From: CAYFVU01 sp964594775
GTDB lineage: Bacteria; Spirochaetota; Spirochaetia; DSM-16054; Sediminispirochaetaceae
DNA length: 41,791 nt
NCBI GenBank assembly: GCA_964594775.1
Contig: CAZQNO010000024.1
Span: 1-41,791 of the forward strand
Reading direction: 5' to 3'
The position numbers were made by a program, and so were the translations under genes. Positions 7,507-14,983 of this stretch are shown here, in pieces (position 1 is the first letter of the stretch; the number at the start of each line of letters is the position of its first letter). Below the pieces are notes generated by a model. It was not told the origin of the DNA. It ran no database searches and was given only the letters and a program-made list of their open reading frames with translations.

Positions 7507-8403
7507 ATGTATTACCTTACCGGTTTCACCGACGAGGCGGCAGATTCTCTCGAAGAGCAGATTCGGGTTGTACGCGAACTCGGTTGGCAGCACCTCGAGC
7601 TGCGCGCGGTGGAAGGAACTAATGTACATGATCTGCCGGAGGAACAATTTGATGAGGTCCGTAAAACCATCGAAGATTCGGAGATTTCCGTGAGCTGTCT
7701 TGGCTCCAATCTGGCGAATTGGGGAACGAGTATCGAAACACCCTTCGAGGAGACCGAAGCGATTCTGCGCAGAACGATAGATCGTGCAAAATTGCTAAAG
7801 GTTCCCCTTGTCCGCATAATGAGTTACGCCATTCGCCAGGATGAGCAAGGCAATATATTGGAAGATCAAATGGAGAGTGAACGCTTTAAGCGGCTCAGGA
7901 TAATCTGTGAAAAGCTATTAGAACACGGACTTACTCCGGTGCACGAGAATTGTTTCAATTACGGCGGGATGAGCTGGAAGCATACTCTTCGGCTTTTGGA
8001 AGAGGTTCCCGGTATGAAATTGGCCTATGATACGGGGAATCCTGCCCTCCTGCTCGATTATGCTAAACCGGAGTCGAGAGAGTATCAGGACCCGTGGGAG
8101 TTCTACCAAAAAGTGAAAGACAAGATCGAATATGTACACATCAAGGATGCAAAGATAGATCCCAAAACGGGCGAGGAACTGTACTATTTCCCCGGAAAGG
8201 GGGCGGGAAAGGTCAAGGAGATCGTGAAAGACCTCTTGGCCGGCGGCTACGAAGGCGGTTTTTCGATGGAACCACACATGGCGGTGGTTTACCACGACTC
8301 CTCGGTAAGCGCCGGCAGGGAAGAGCGGATCGCCAATTTCCTCGAGTACGGCCGCCGTTTCGAACGACTCTTGGAGGAAGTGGGCCATCCTTACAAAAAG
8401 TAA
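7507..8403 (+). CDS. TIM-barrel sugar phosphate isomerase/epimerase family protein
   Basis: A 298-aa xylose-isomerase-like TIM barrel. Metal-site residues are recognisable: Glu in TPVHENCFN (about 140), Asp in LAYDTGNPA (about 172), His in YVHIKDAK (about 205) and Glu in FSMEPH (about 250). The ATG at 7507 is preferred over 7486 because AAGGAG (7492-7497) lies 9 bases upstream of it. It follows the Gfo/Idh dehydrogenase closely. Such dehydrogenase and TIM-barrel pairs act on 3-keto sugars in several known pathways. The precise role is not readable from the sequence. Confidence 0.9.
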   Translation: MYYLTGFTDEAADSLEEQIRVVRELGWQHLELRAVEGTNVHDLPEEQFDEVRKTIEDSEISVSCLGSNLANWGTSIETPFEETEAILRRTIDRAKLLKVPLVRIMSYAIRQDEQGNILEDQMESERFKRLRIICEKLLEHGLTPVHENCFNYGGMSWKHTLRLLEEVPGMKLAYDTGNPALLLDYAKPESREYQDPWEFYQKVKDKIEYVHIKDAKIDPKTGEELYYFPGKGAGKVKEIVKDLLAGGYEGGFSMEPHMAVVYHDSSVSAGREERIANFLEYGRRFERLLEEVGHPYKK

Positions 8404-8437
8404 CTACCGCGGTATCCGTCTCGAGGACGGGAAAGCC

Positions 8438-9565
8438 GTGGAGTTCAGAATCGCAGAAGGAAAAATAGAAGAAGTCCGTCTCATAGATAGCCCAATCGAG
8501 AGATCCGGCGGCGGAAGTGCCACTCTTCCCTTTGTCAGTCCCGGATTCTTCGATATCCAGGTAAACGGCTACCGAGGGACGGACTATGGGTATGGAAGGC
8601 TGAAGGAGGAGGGGCTGCGGGAAGTGCTGCTCGGCCTGGCAGCAGCCGGTACCACCCGTCACCTGGCCACGGTTATTACCAACCCCGCCGAAACAGTGTT
8701 CCGGCGCATGGAGTTTTTCCGCAAAGCCGTAAAACGCAGCCCGCTTATCCGGCGGGGCATAGCCGGAATCCATTTGGAGGGGCCCTTTATTTCGGCGGAA
8801 GAGGGGCCGAGGGGCGCCCACGATGTTCGTTATGTGCGGGACCCTGATATTCTGCTTTTTAAAGAGTGGCAGGAAGCCTCCGGCGGACTCATAAAGATGA
8901 TTACGCTTGCCCCCGAAAGAAGGGGAGCGATTCCCTTCATCGAAGAGGTGAGCGCGGCCGGGGTGCTCTGCGCCCTCGGTCATACCGCTGCCGACGGAGA
9001 GACACTGGAGAAGGCGGTGAGGGCGGGGGCGAGACTGAGCACTCACCTCGGCAATGGAAGCCGCTCCGAACTCCCCCGCCTAGAGAACTACATCTGGCAG
9101 CAGCTGGGCGACGACCGTCTCGCGGCGAGCCTGATTTGTGACGGGTACCACGTACCTGAATCCGCCGTCAGGGTTATATCGCGGGCAAAGGGAGGCGAGC
9201 GTTTGGTCTTGATAAGCGACAGTACGGGAATTACCGGAAAGGCTCCCGGGCGCTATTTGTGGGGAGATATCGAGGTGGAACTCTGTGAGGACGGGCACAT
9301 TGTTCTTTCGGGAACTCCCTATCTTGCAGGGGCGGGATTTCTTCTCGACTGGGACATACCTCGTCTCGTTGAGTTTTCAGGATGGTCGGTGGCCGAGGCG
9401 GTCCGCTGCTGTACTGCTACTCCGGACAGACTTTTAGGGGGGGAACCCGGAAGAATCGAGGCAGGTGCGCCTGCCGACTTTACCCTCTTCCGGTATGAAG
9501 CCGGCGACCAGCGGCTGCGCGTCGAGCTCACCGTTTGCGGGGGAGAGGAACTCTATATCCGATAG
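8438..9565 (+). CDS. NagA-like N-acetylglucosamine-6-phosphate deacetylase family amidohydrolase
   Basis: Amidohydrolase-fold deacetylase, 375 aa from the GTG at 8438. NagA signatures present are PGFFDIQVNG (about 30-40), the metal-ligand Glu in IHLEGPFIS (about 112), His in LGHTAADGETL (about 180) and His in STHLGNGS (about 202). DGYHV (about 236) and the catalytic Asp in LISDSTGI (about 257) also fit. THLGNGS replaces the usual THLFNAM, so the substrate may differ from GlcNAc-6-P. The start is doubtful: the frame stays open upstream into the previous gene, there is no ATG, and only a weak GAGG (8423-8426) precedes the GTG. It ends 35 bases before the convergent beta-pump gene, with only a weak hairpin between. 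Confidence 0.82.
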   Translation: MEFRIAEGKIEEVRLIDSPIERSGGGSATLPFVSPGFFDIQVNGYRGTDYGYGRLKEEGLREVLLGLAAAGTTRHLATVITNPAETVFRRMEFFRKAVKRSPLIRRGIAGIHLEGPFISAEEGPRGAHDVRYVRDPDILLFKEWQEASGGLIKMITLAPERRGAIPFIEEVSAAGVLCALGHTAADGETLEKAVRAGARLSTHLGNGSRSELPRLENYIWQQLGDDRLAASLICDGYHVPESAVRVISRAKGGERLVLISDSTGITGKAPGRYLWGDIEVELCEDGHIVLSGTPYLAGAGFLLDWDIPRLVEFSGWSVAEAVRCCTATPDRLLGGEPGRIEAGAPADFTLFRYEAGDQRLRVELTVCGGEELYIR

Positions 9566-9600
9566 GAGACGGCCGGTCTGCCGAATTTTTCCTGAAATAG

Positions 9601-10710
9601 CTATGCCAGCGACATCAGGACCCCGGCGGCAATAGCCGAGCCGATAACGCCGGCCACATTAGGTCCCATAGCGTTCATCAACAGGAAGTTGCGCGGGTTC
9701 TCCTCCTGGCCCACCTTCTGCACCACCCGGGCGGCCATTGGAACGGCGGATACGCCGGCGGCGCCGATCATCGGATTGACTTTTCCGCCGCTTAAGAGGT
9801 ACATCATTTTCCCAAGGAGAACACCGGTAGCCGTACCGATGCCGAAGGCGATCAGCCCTAGGACAATGATCATCAGGGTCTGGAGCGTGAGAAACTCATC
9901 GGCGGACATCTTAGAACCGACGGAGACGGCGAGAAAGATGGTCACCACGTTGATCAGCTCATTTTGGGCGGCCTTGCTGAGGCGGTCGAGGACCCCCGCT
10001 TCCCGAAAGAGGTTGCCGAGCATCAGCATACCAATGAGAGGAGCCGCCTCAGGAATAAAGAGCGTCGATATAATGGTGGTAAGAATCGGAAAGACGATCT
10101 TTGTCGTTCTGGAAACCGGTTTGACGTCAGCCATTACCACCTGCCGTTCATGCTTCGTGGTGAGGGCCCGAATGATCGGCGGCTGGATAATCGGAACAAG
10201 GGCCATGTAGGAATAGGCCGCCACTGCGACAGGTCCCAACAGGTGGTCGGCGAGCTTGCTGGTGAGGTAGATCGCCGTCGGTCCGTCGGCCCCGCCGATG
10301 ATCGCTATAGAGGCGGCTTCGGAAAAGGTGAAACCGAGGGCTTTTGCGCCTAAAAGCGTGGCGAAGATGCCGAACTGCGCCGCCGCGCCTAGAAGAAAAG
10401 TCTTGGGTTTTGCCAAAAGGGGGCCGAAGTCCGTCATCGCGCCGATGCCCAAAAAGATGAGGGGAGGAAAGATTCCCGATTCGATGCCGAAGTAGAAGTA
10501 GCGCAGCAGCCCGCCCTCCGCCATCAAGCCTGTCAGCGGCATGTTGACGAGAATCGTTCCAAAGCCGATAGGTACAAGAAGCAGCGGCTCGTACTTTTTT
10601 TCTATGCCGAGGTAGATAAGTACGAGGCCGACGAAAATCATCAGTACCTGCTGCCAGGTAATTACCGAAAAGCCGGTGCTCTGGACGAAGGTCGTTATGA
10701 GTTGTGACAT
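9601..10710 (-). CDS. Na+-translocating decarboxylase beta subunit (OadB/MmdB/GcdB family)
   Basis: Membrane pump subunit that couples decarboxylation of carboxybiotin to Na+ export. The 369-aa protein has many hydrophobic segments. It carries the family signatures GGADGPTAIYLTSKL (about 140-155), whose Asp is the known Na+-site residue of the family, and LIGMLMLGNLFREAGV (about 225). GAAGVSAVPMAARVVQKVG and NAMGPNVAGVIGSA occur near the C-terminus. The length matches methylmalonyl-CoA/glutaconyl-CoA decarboxylase beta subunits. It is the last gene of the leftward operon, 12 bases after the biotin carrier. Family is certain; which acyl-CoA is used is decided by the alpha subunit. Confidence 0.96.
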   Translation of the reverse strand: MSQLITTFVQSTGFSVITWQQVLMIFVGLVLIYLGIEKKYEPLLLVPIGFGTILVNMPLTGLMAEGGLLRYFYFGIESGIFPPLIFLGIGAMTDFGPLLAKPKTFLLGAAAQFGIFATLLGAKALGFTFSEAASIAIIGGADGPTAIYLTSKLADHLLGPVAVAAYSYMALVPIIQPPIIRALTTKHERQVVMADVKPVSRTTKIVFPILTTIISTLFIPEAAPLIGMLMLGNLFREAGVLDRLSKAAQNELINVVTIFLAVSVGSKMSADEFLTLQTLMIIVLGLIAFGIGTATGVLLGKMMYLLSGGKVNPMIGAAGVSAVPMAARVVQKVGQEENPRNFLLMNAMGPNVAGVIGSAIAAGVLMSLA

Positions 10711-10722
10711 TTCTCCGACCCC

Positions 10723-11193
10723 TTACTCAACGCGGAGGAGGGGCTGTCCCTCCTGGACATTGTCGGCGGACGAAACGTAGACCTTGGTGACCGTGCCGGC
10801 GGAGAATGAGGAGACTTCGATGTCCATCTTCATCGCCTCCATTATCATCAGTTTCTCTCCCTCCTTTACCCTGTCGCCTACCGAGACGATACACTCCTTG
10901 ATTACACCGGTCATCGGCGCGGGAATGTCTCCTGGGGAGGAAAGGGTCTCGGATGTCGATGTCTTATCGGTTCTCGGAAAAGCCGTCTGTGATGCCGGCG
11001 CCGTTTCAGCGAGCCGGTTTTTCGACTCCGTATCCGTCTCTGTCCCCTCGGCGGATAGGTCTCCAAGCCCGTCGGAGAGAAGTGTCAAGGTGTACTCTCT
11101 TCCGTCCCGTTCAATTTTGAGGGTTTCCCCCTTTCGTTCGGCTTTTACTTCTATTTCCTCGCCCTGGTAGACGAAGCGAAATGTTCTTTTCAT
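10723..11193 (-). CDS. Biotin carboxyl carrier subunit of the decarboxylase
   Basis: A 156-aa carrier protein. The C-terminal biotinyl domain (about residues 88-156) contains PAPMTGVI and the biotinylation motif MEAMKM, with the modified lysine at residue 122, 34 residues from the C-terminus as usual. The N-terminal 45 residues form a small beta-rich domain, followed by a Ser/Thr/Glu-rich flexible linker (about 46-87). It shuttles CO2 from the carboxyltransferase to the beta pump. It sits between the OadG-like anchor and the beta subunit, the normal arrangement for Na+-pumping decarboxylases. Confidence 0.95.
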   Translation of the reverse strand: MKRTFRFVYQGEEIEVKAERKGETLKIERDGREYTLTLLSDGLGDLSAEGTETDTESKNRLAETAPASQTAFPRTDKTSTSETLSSPGDIPAPMTGVIKECIVSVGDRVKEGEKLMIMEAMKMDIEVSSFSAGTVTKVYVSSADNVQEGQPLLRVE

Positions 11194-11212
11194 GCTGCTG
11201 CCTCTCTACGCT

Positions 11213-11578
11213 TTATCTCTCGGTAAATATCCATCGTTGATCGGTCACACTAATCGACGGCTTCCAGTCTCCGGCCGTTTTGTGTTCCGACTCCTGCTCC
11301 TCTATGAGCAAGAGCGCCGCAGCGGCGCAAAGCCAGCCGGCTGAAACGTCATCATTGTCTTGCGCTAAACCGGAAGGGGCCGGTGTCTTTCCCTTTTCTT
11401 CCGTTTTACCGGGCGGATCGTTCTTTTTCCCTCCGCTCATTCTCTTCTCGAAGAGGCCCTTTAACAAGACCATGAGTAGGCTGAGGAAGCTGAGAAAGAA
11501 GACGACGACCCCCATGCCGAGGAAGGTGGCTTTTACGCTGTAAATCAAGGTCTCCTGCATTATGCTGTCTCCCGTCAT
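11213..11578 (-). CDS. OadG-like small membrane anchor (gamma/delta) of the decarboxylase
   Basis: A 121-aa protein with one transmembrane helix (about residues 10-38, containing TFLGMGVVVFFLSFLSLLMV). It is followed by a charged, Lys/Gly/Pro-rich linker and a short Ala/Leu-rich segment (about residues 80-92). This is the architecture of OadG/MmdD, which holds the complex together. Sequence conservation in this family is low, so the call depends on topology and on its place between carboxyltransferase and biotin carrier. Only one base separates it from the carboxyltransferase gene. Confidence 0.85.
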   Translation of the reverse strand: MTGDSIMQETLIYSVKATFLGMGVVVFFLSFLSLLMVLLKGLFEKRMSGGKKNDPPGKTEEKGKTPAPSGLAQDNDDVSAGWLCAAAALLLIEEQESEHKTAGDWKPSISVTDQRWIFTER

Positions 11579-11579
11579 C

Positions 11580-13130
11580 CTAGAGAGGGATGTTTCCGTG
11601 TTTCTTTTTCGGCCGGCTCTCCGACTTTCGGCGGTTCATCTCGACCGAGCGGATCAACTCGATCCTCGTCTGGGAAGGTTCGATAATGTCGTCTACGTAA
11701 CCGAATCCCGCGGCTCTGAAGGGGTTCATCACCTCTTCCTTGAACTCAGCGATTTTTTCGGCCCGCGTTTTTTCAGGATCATCGGAGTTCTTGATATCCC
11801 GGCGGTAGATGATGTTCGCCGCGCCTTCGGCGCCCATCACGGCGATCTGGCTGGTGGGATAGGCGAGGACCCGGTCGTAGCCTAAGGCCTTTGAGGACAT
11901 GGAGATAAAGGCCCCGCCGTAGGCCTTGCGGATGATAAGCGCCGTCTTGGGGACGGTCGCTTCGGCAATGGCGTAGAGTATTTTCGCCCCGTGGCGGATG
12001 ATCCCGCCGTGTTCCTGGGCTACCCCCGGCAGAAAACCTGGTACGTCGACAAAGCTGATAATGGGGATATTAAAGGAGTCGCAGAAGCGGAGGAATCGGG
12101 CGGCCTTGTCGCTGCCGTTTACGTCGAGGGCGGCGGCGTAGACCTTCGGTTGATTGGCGAAGATGCCTACCGTCCTGCCGGCAAGCCGGGCGAAGCCGAC
12201 TACCACGTTCTTGGCATATTCCCGCTGCACCTCGATGAAGCTTTCGCGATCGAAGATCTCTTCGATAAAATCCTTCACGTCGTAGACCTGTTTCTCATCT
12301 TCCGGCAGGAGGGCTTCGAGCCTTTCGGTCCGGCGGTCCGGCGGATCGCCGGTAGTAACGACCGGCGGCTGTTCGAGATTGCTGCTCGGCAGGTAGCCGA
12401 GAAACCACCGCAGAAAGGCCAAACACTCGTCCTCGCCGGCAAAGTGAAAGTGGGCAACCCCGCTCTTGCCGCAGTGAGCGGCCGCACCGCCGAGGGCCTC
12501 ATGGCTGATCTCCTCACCGGTGACCGCCCTAATGACGTCGGGTCCGGTGATGAACATCTGGCTGATCGAGTCGACCATGCAGACGAAGTCGGTAATCGCC
12601 GGGGAGTAGACAGCGCCTCCGGCGCAGGGGCCGAGGATTACGGATATCTGCGGGATGACTCCCGATGCGAGGGTGTTGTTGCGGAATATCTTCCCGTAGC
12701 CGTGCAGAGAGAGGACCCCCTCTTGTATCCGGGCGCCGCCGGAGTCGTTGATCTGCACGAAGGGGCAGCCGTTCTTGATCGCCAGTGACTGAACCTCGGC
12801 GATCCGCTCGGCGTGCATCTCTCCGAGGGAGCCGCCGAGAACGGTAAAGTCCTGTGCGGAAAAGAACACCTGTTTTCCTTCCACCTTTCCCGTACCGGTG
12901 ACCACTCCGTCGCCCCAAAAACGTTTCTTGTCCATGCCGAAACTCGTGGAACGGCCGGTGATATAGCTCTGATGCTCGATGAGCGAACCGGTATCCACCA
13001 ACCGCTGCAGCCGCTCTCGGGCGGTGAGCTTGCCCTTCTCGTGTTGGGCGGAAATCCGTTCTTCTCCTCCGCCGAGGTGCATTTGATCCCGCAGCTCCCG
13101 GAATCTTTCATGTGACTCTTTATTACTCAT
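11580..13130 (-). CDS. Acyl-CoA carboxyltransferase subunit (MmdA/PccB family)
   Basis: The 516-aa alpha subunit of a biotin-dependent acyl-CoA decarboxylase. It has the two crotonase-like halves of the family. The N-half carries KGKLTARERLQRLVD, VQINDSGGARIQEGV and ILGPCAGGAVYSPA. The C-half carries VDVPGFLPGVAQEHGGIIRHGAK and IRKAYGGAFISM (oxyanion-hole glycines). The family includes methylmalonyl-CoA decarboxylase alpha and propionyl-CoA carboxylase beta. The adjoining Na+ pump and the absence of a biotin carboxylase gene here favour decarboxylation. Malonyl-CoA or methylmalonyl-CoA are plausible substrates, inferred only. AGGAAAG precedes the ATG at 13130. Confidence 0.95.
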   Translation of the reverse strand: MSNKESHERFRELRDQMHLGGGEERISAQHEKGKLTARERLQRLVDTGSLIEHQSYITGRSTSFGMDKKRFWGDGVVTGTGKVEGKQVFFSAQDFTVLGGSLGEMHAERIAEVQSLAIKNGCPFVQINDSGGARIQEGVLSLHGYGKIFRNNTLASGVIPQISVILGPCAGGAVYSPAITDFVCMVDSISQMFITGPDVIRAVTGEEISHEALGGAAAHCGKSGVAHFHFAGEDECLAFLRWFLGYLPSSNLEQPPVVTTGDPPDRRTERLEALLPEDEKQVYDVKDFIEEIFDRESFIEVQREYAKNVVVGFARLAGRTVGIFANQPKVYAAALDVNGSDKAARFLRFCDSFNIPIISFVDVPGFLPGVAQEHGGIIRHGAKILYAIAEATVPKTALIIRKAYGGAFISMSSKALGYDRVLAYPTSQIAVMGAEGAANIIYRRDIKNSDDPEKTRAEKIAEFKEEVMNPFRAAGFGYVDDIIEPSQTRIELIRSVEMNRRKSESRPKKKHGNIPL

Positions 13131-13137
13131 CTCTTTC

Positions 13138-13548
13138 CTATCCCATTTTCATGATCCGCTTCTGTACTTTCAGCTTCATCCACTTCTCGTTCACGATAGA
13201 CCGCACGTGTGAACCCTTTGCGACGATGCCCGAATCATCATAGGCGATCATTTTAATCCGTATGTGATATCCGTCGAAGCTCTTGATCTCCACCCGTATT
13301 GTGACAACGGCACCGACGACCGTCGGATGTTCGTGGACTATCTCGGCGGACTTGCCTACAGAGATAAAGCCTTCGGGGAGCTTTTCGTCGATGAGAGCCA
13401 CCGAGGCCTCCTGCATCATCGCCACGAGACCGGGCGTAGAGAGGAGGTTCTCTATATGGGTGGTCCAAAAGTTGCCGGTGGTGTCGCGTTCGCTCACCGT
13501 CTTTTGCATGGTGAGGCTGTCGCCGATTATGATGCCGGGGAAACGCAT
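13138..13548 (-). CDS. FlK-like hot-dog acyl-CoA thioesterase
   Basis: A 136-aa single-domain hot-dog protein resembling fluoroacetyl-CoA thioesterase FlK and relatives. It has the central-helix region LVAMMQEASVALIDEKL followed by ISVGKSAEIVHEHPTVVGA, matching the family pattern VG-x-x-x-x-x-x-H-x-x-x-T-x-x-G that contributes the catalytic His. AGGGG precedes the ATG at 13548; a second Met 13 codons in is an alternative. It lies between the acylating dehydrogenase and the carboxyltransferase, with spacings of 10 and 7 bases. It could release a free acid from an acyl-CoA, or clear dead-end CoA esters. Confidence 0.82.
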   Translation of the reverse strand: MRFPGIIIGDSLTMQKTVSERDTTGNFWTTHIENLLSTPGLVAMMQEASVALIDEKLPEGFISVGKSAEIVHEHPTVVGAVVTIRVEIKSFDGYHIRIKMIAYDDSGIVAKGSHVRSIVNEKWMKLKVQKRIMKMG

Positions 13549-13558
13549 TTCTTTACCC

Positions 13559-14959
13559 CTATCCCTGTACAGCGAGGCTGCCGAAGAGCTCCTCGTCGGT
13601 GGGCTTATTCGCAGGGATCGGATAACTTATCCATGTGTAGTTTAGCAGGTGCTCCCAGGTGACGTTAGCGCAGGTGCTGTTACCTCCCCAGGAACCGCAG
13701 CCGAGGGTCAGGCTCATCGGCATGCCGTTGGTCCAGGCGCCGCTGTTCGCCAGGCACTGGGGCTGGCGGATCATGATCCGCGAAACCTTTACCCGCAGCC
13801 CGAGGGTCCGAATCCGCTCTTCATTGCTTGTGTGAATGCCGCAGGAGTGTCCCGCTCCGGAATAGGTGGTGATCCGGTTTACCAGATCTACCGCCTCATC
13901 GAAGCTCTTCCACTTAAAGAGGGCCGTGGTTACCGAAAGCTTCTCCGCCGAAAAGGGATGGTCCGGTCCGACACCGTTTTCTTCGATCATGAGGAAACTT
14001 TTTCCCTTCGGGAGATCGATTCCGGCGAGCTCGGCGATCTTTTCCGCCGGCTGGGCCACAATTTTTTTATTCAACGGGCCCTTTCCGTCGGCCCACATCG
14101 TGTTCTGCAGCTTTACCTTCTCTTCCGGACTCACCAAGTATCCGCCTGTCTTCTCCAGTTCGGCGACCATGTCGTGGTAGATATCTTCGCAGATGAGGAC
14201 GGAGTTTTCCGTCGAACAGCTGGTGGCGTAGTCGAAGGTCTTCGACCGCATGATCTTGTCGGCCGTCTCGGCGAGATCGGCCGTTTCGTCGACTATCGAT
14301 ACGGCGTTTCCCGCGCCGACGCCCTGGCTCGGGGTCCCGCTGGAGTAGGCTTCCTTGACCATGCCGGGGCCCCCGGTGGCGAGATTCATGTCGCACTGCC
14401 GCAAAAGCTCCTTACTCGCATCCACCGAGACCTTGTCTACTCCGATAATCAGGTCCTCCGGATATCCCCGCTCCTTCAATATCTTCCGCAGGAGGTCCAC
14501 TGCCATGGTATTCGTCTGCACCGCCCTCGGGTGGGGGGCGATGACGATGGAATTGCGCGTCTTGATGGCGAAGAGGGCCTTGACGATCGGGGTAGCCTCT
14601 CCGTTGGTTACCGGAGCGAGGGCGCCGATGACACCCATCGGTTTGGCGATCTTTACCAGTCCCAGCTCCTCGTTTTCCTCAACGATGCCGGTGCTCTTCT
14701 TGCCCTTCATGTCGCGGACGGCGCCCTTTACCTTGGTGTCGATCTTGGCGACCTTGTGGGGAACGTAGCCCATGCCGGCTTCCTCCACCAGCTTCTCGGC
14801 GAGCTTCTGTTTGAACTCCGGCTGCACCGAGGCCCAGCCGAGCTGTCTGACCAGATCGTCTACCTCTTCCTGGCCCGCAAACTCGATCGACTTCTGGGCA
14901 TCTCTGGACCTCTCTATCAGTCCCGCTATGTAGTTTCTCGCTTCTTCGTTTCCGCTCAT
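13559..14959 (-). CDS. CoA-acylating aldehyde dehydrogenase
   Basis: Converts an aldehyde plus CoA and NAD(P)+ to acyl-CoA. The 466-aa protein matches acetaldehyde/succinate-semialdehyde/sulfoacetaldehyde acylating dehydrogenases (EutE/PduP/SucD/SauS type). The nucleophile is Cys248 in the context YATSCSTENSV. The NAD-binding domain contains LGLVKIAKPMGVIGALAPVT and IVIAPHPRA, and the C-terminal domain has TYSGAGHSCGIHT. Substrate cannot be decided from sequence. Its place between a ThDP enzyme that could form an aldehyde and a decarboxylase that uses acyl-CoA makes semialdehydes such as malonate semialdehyde worth considering. Confidence 0.92.
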   Translation of the reverse strand: MSGNEEARNYIAGLIERSRDAQKSIEFAGQEEVDDLVRQLGWASVQPEFKQKLAEKLVEEAGMGYVPHKVAKIDTKVKGAVRDMKGKKSTGIVEENEELGLVKIAKPMGVIGALAPVTNGEATPIVKALFAIKTRNSIVIAPHPRAVQTNTMAVDLLRKILKERGYPEDLIIGVDKVSVDASKELLRQCDMNLATGGPGMVKEAYSSGTPSQGVGAGNAVSIVDETADLAETADKIMRSKTFDYATSCSTENSVLICEDIYHDMVAELEKTGGYLVSPEEKVKLQNTMWADGKGPLNKKIVAQPAEKIAELAGIDLPKGKSFLMIEENGVGPDHPFSAEKLSVTTALFKWKSFDEAVDLVNRITTYSGAGHSCGIHTSNEERIRTLGLRVKVSRIMIRQPQCLANSGAWTNGMPMSLTLGCGSWGGNSTCANVTWEHLLNYTWISYPIPANKPTDEELFGSLAVQG

Positions 14960-14983
14960 TTGATCCTCCTCAGGTTCAATAAA

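Noticed and set aside
9566..9600. Terminator between the convergent NagA-like and beta-pump genes
   Set aside because: Only a 4-bp AGAC/GTCT stem with a short distant T-run is visible, too weak to call.
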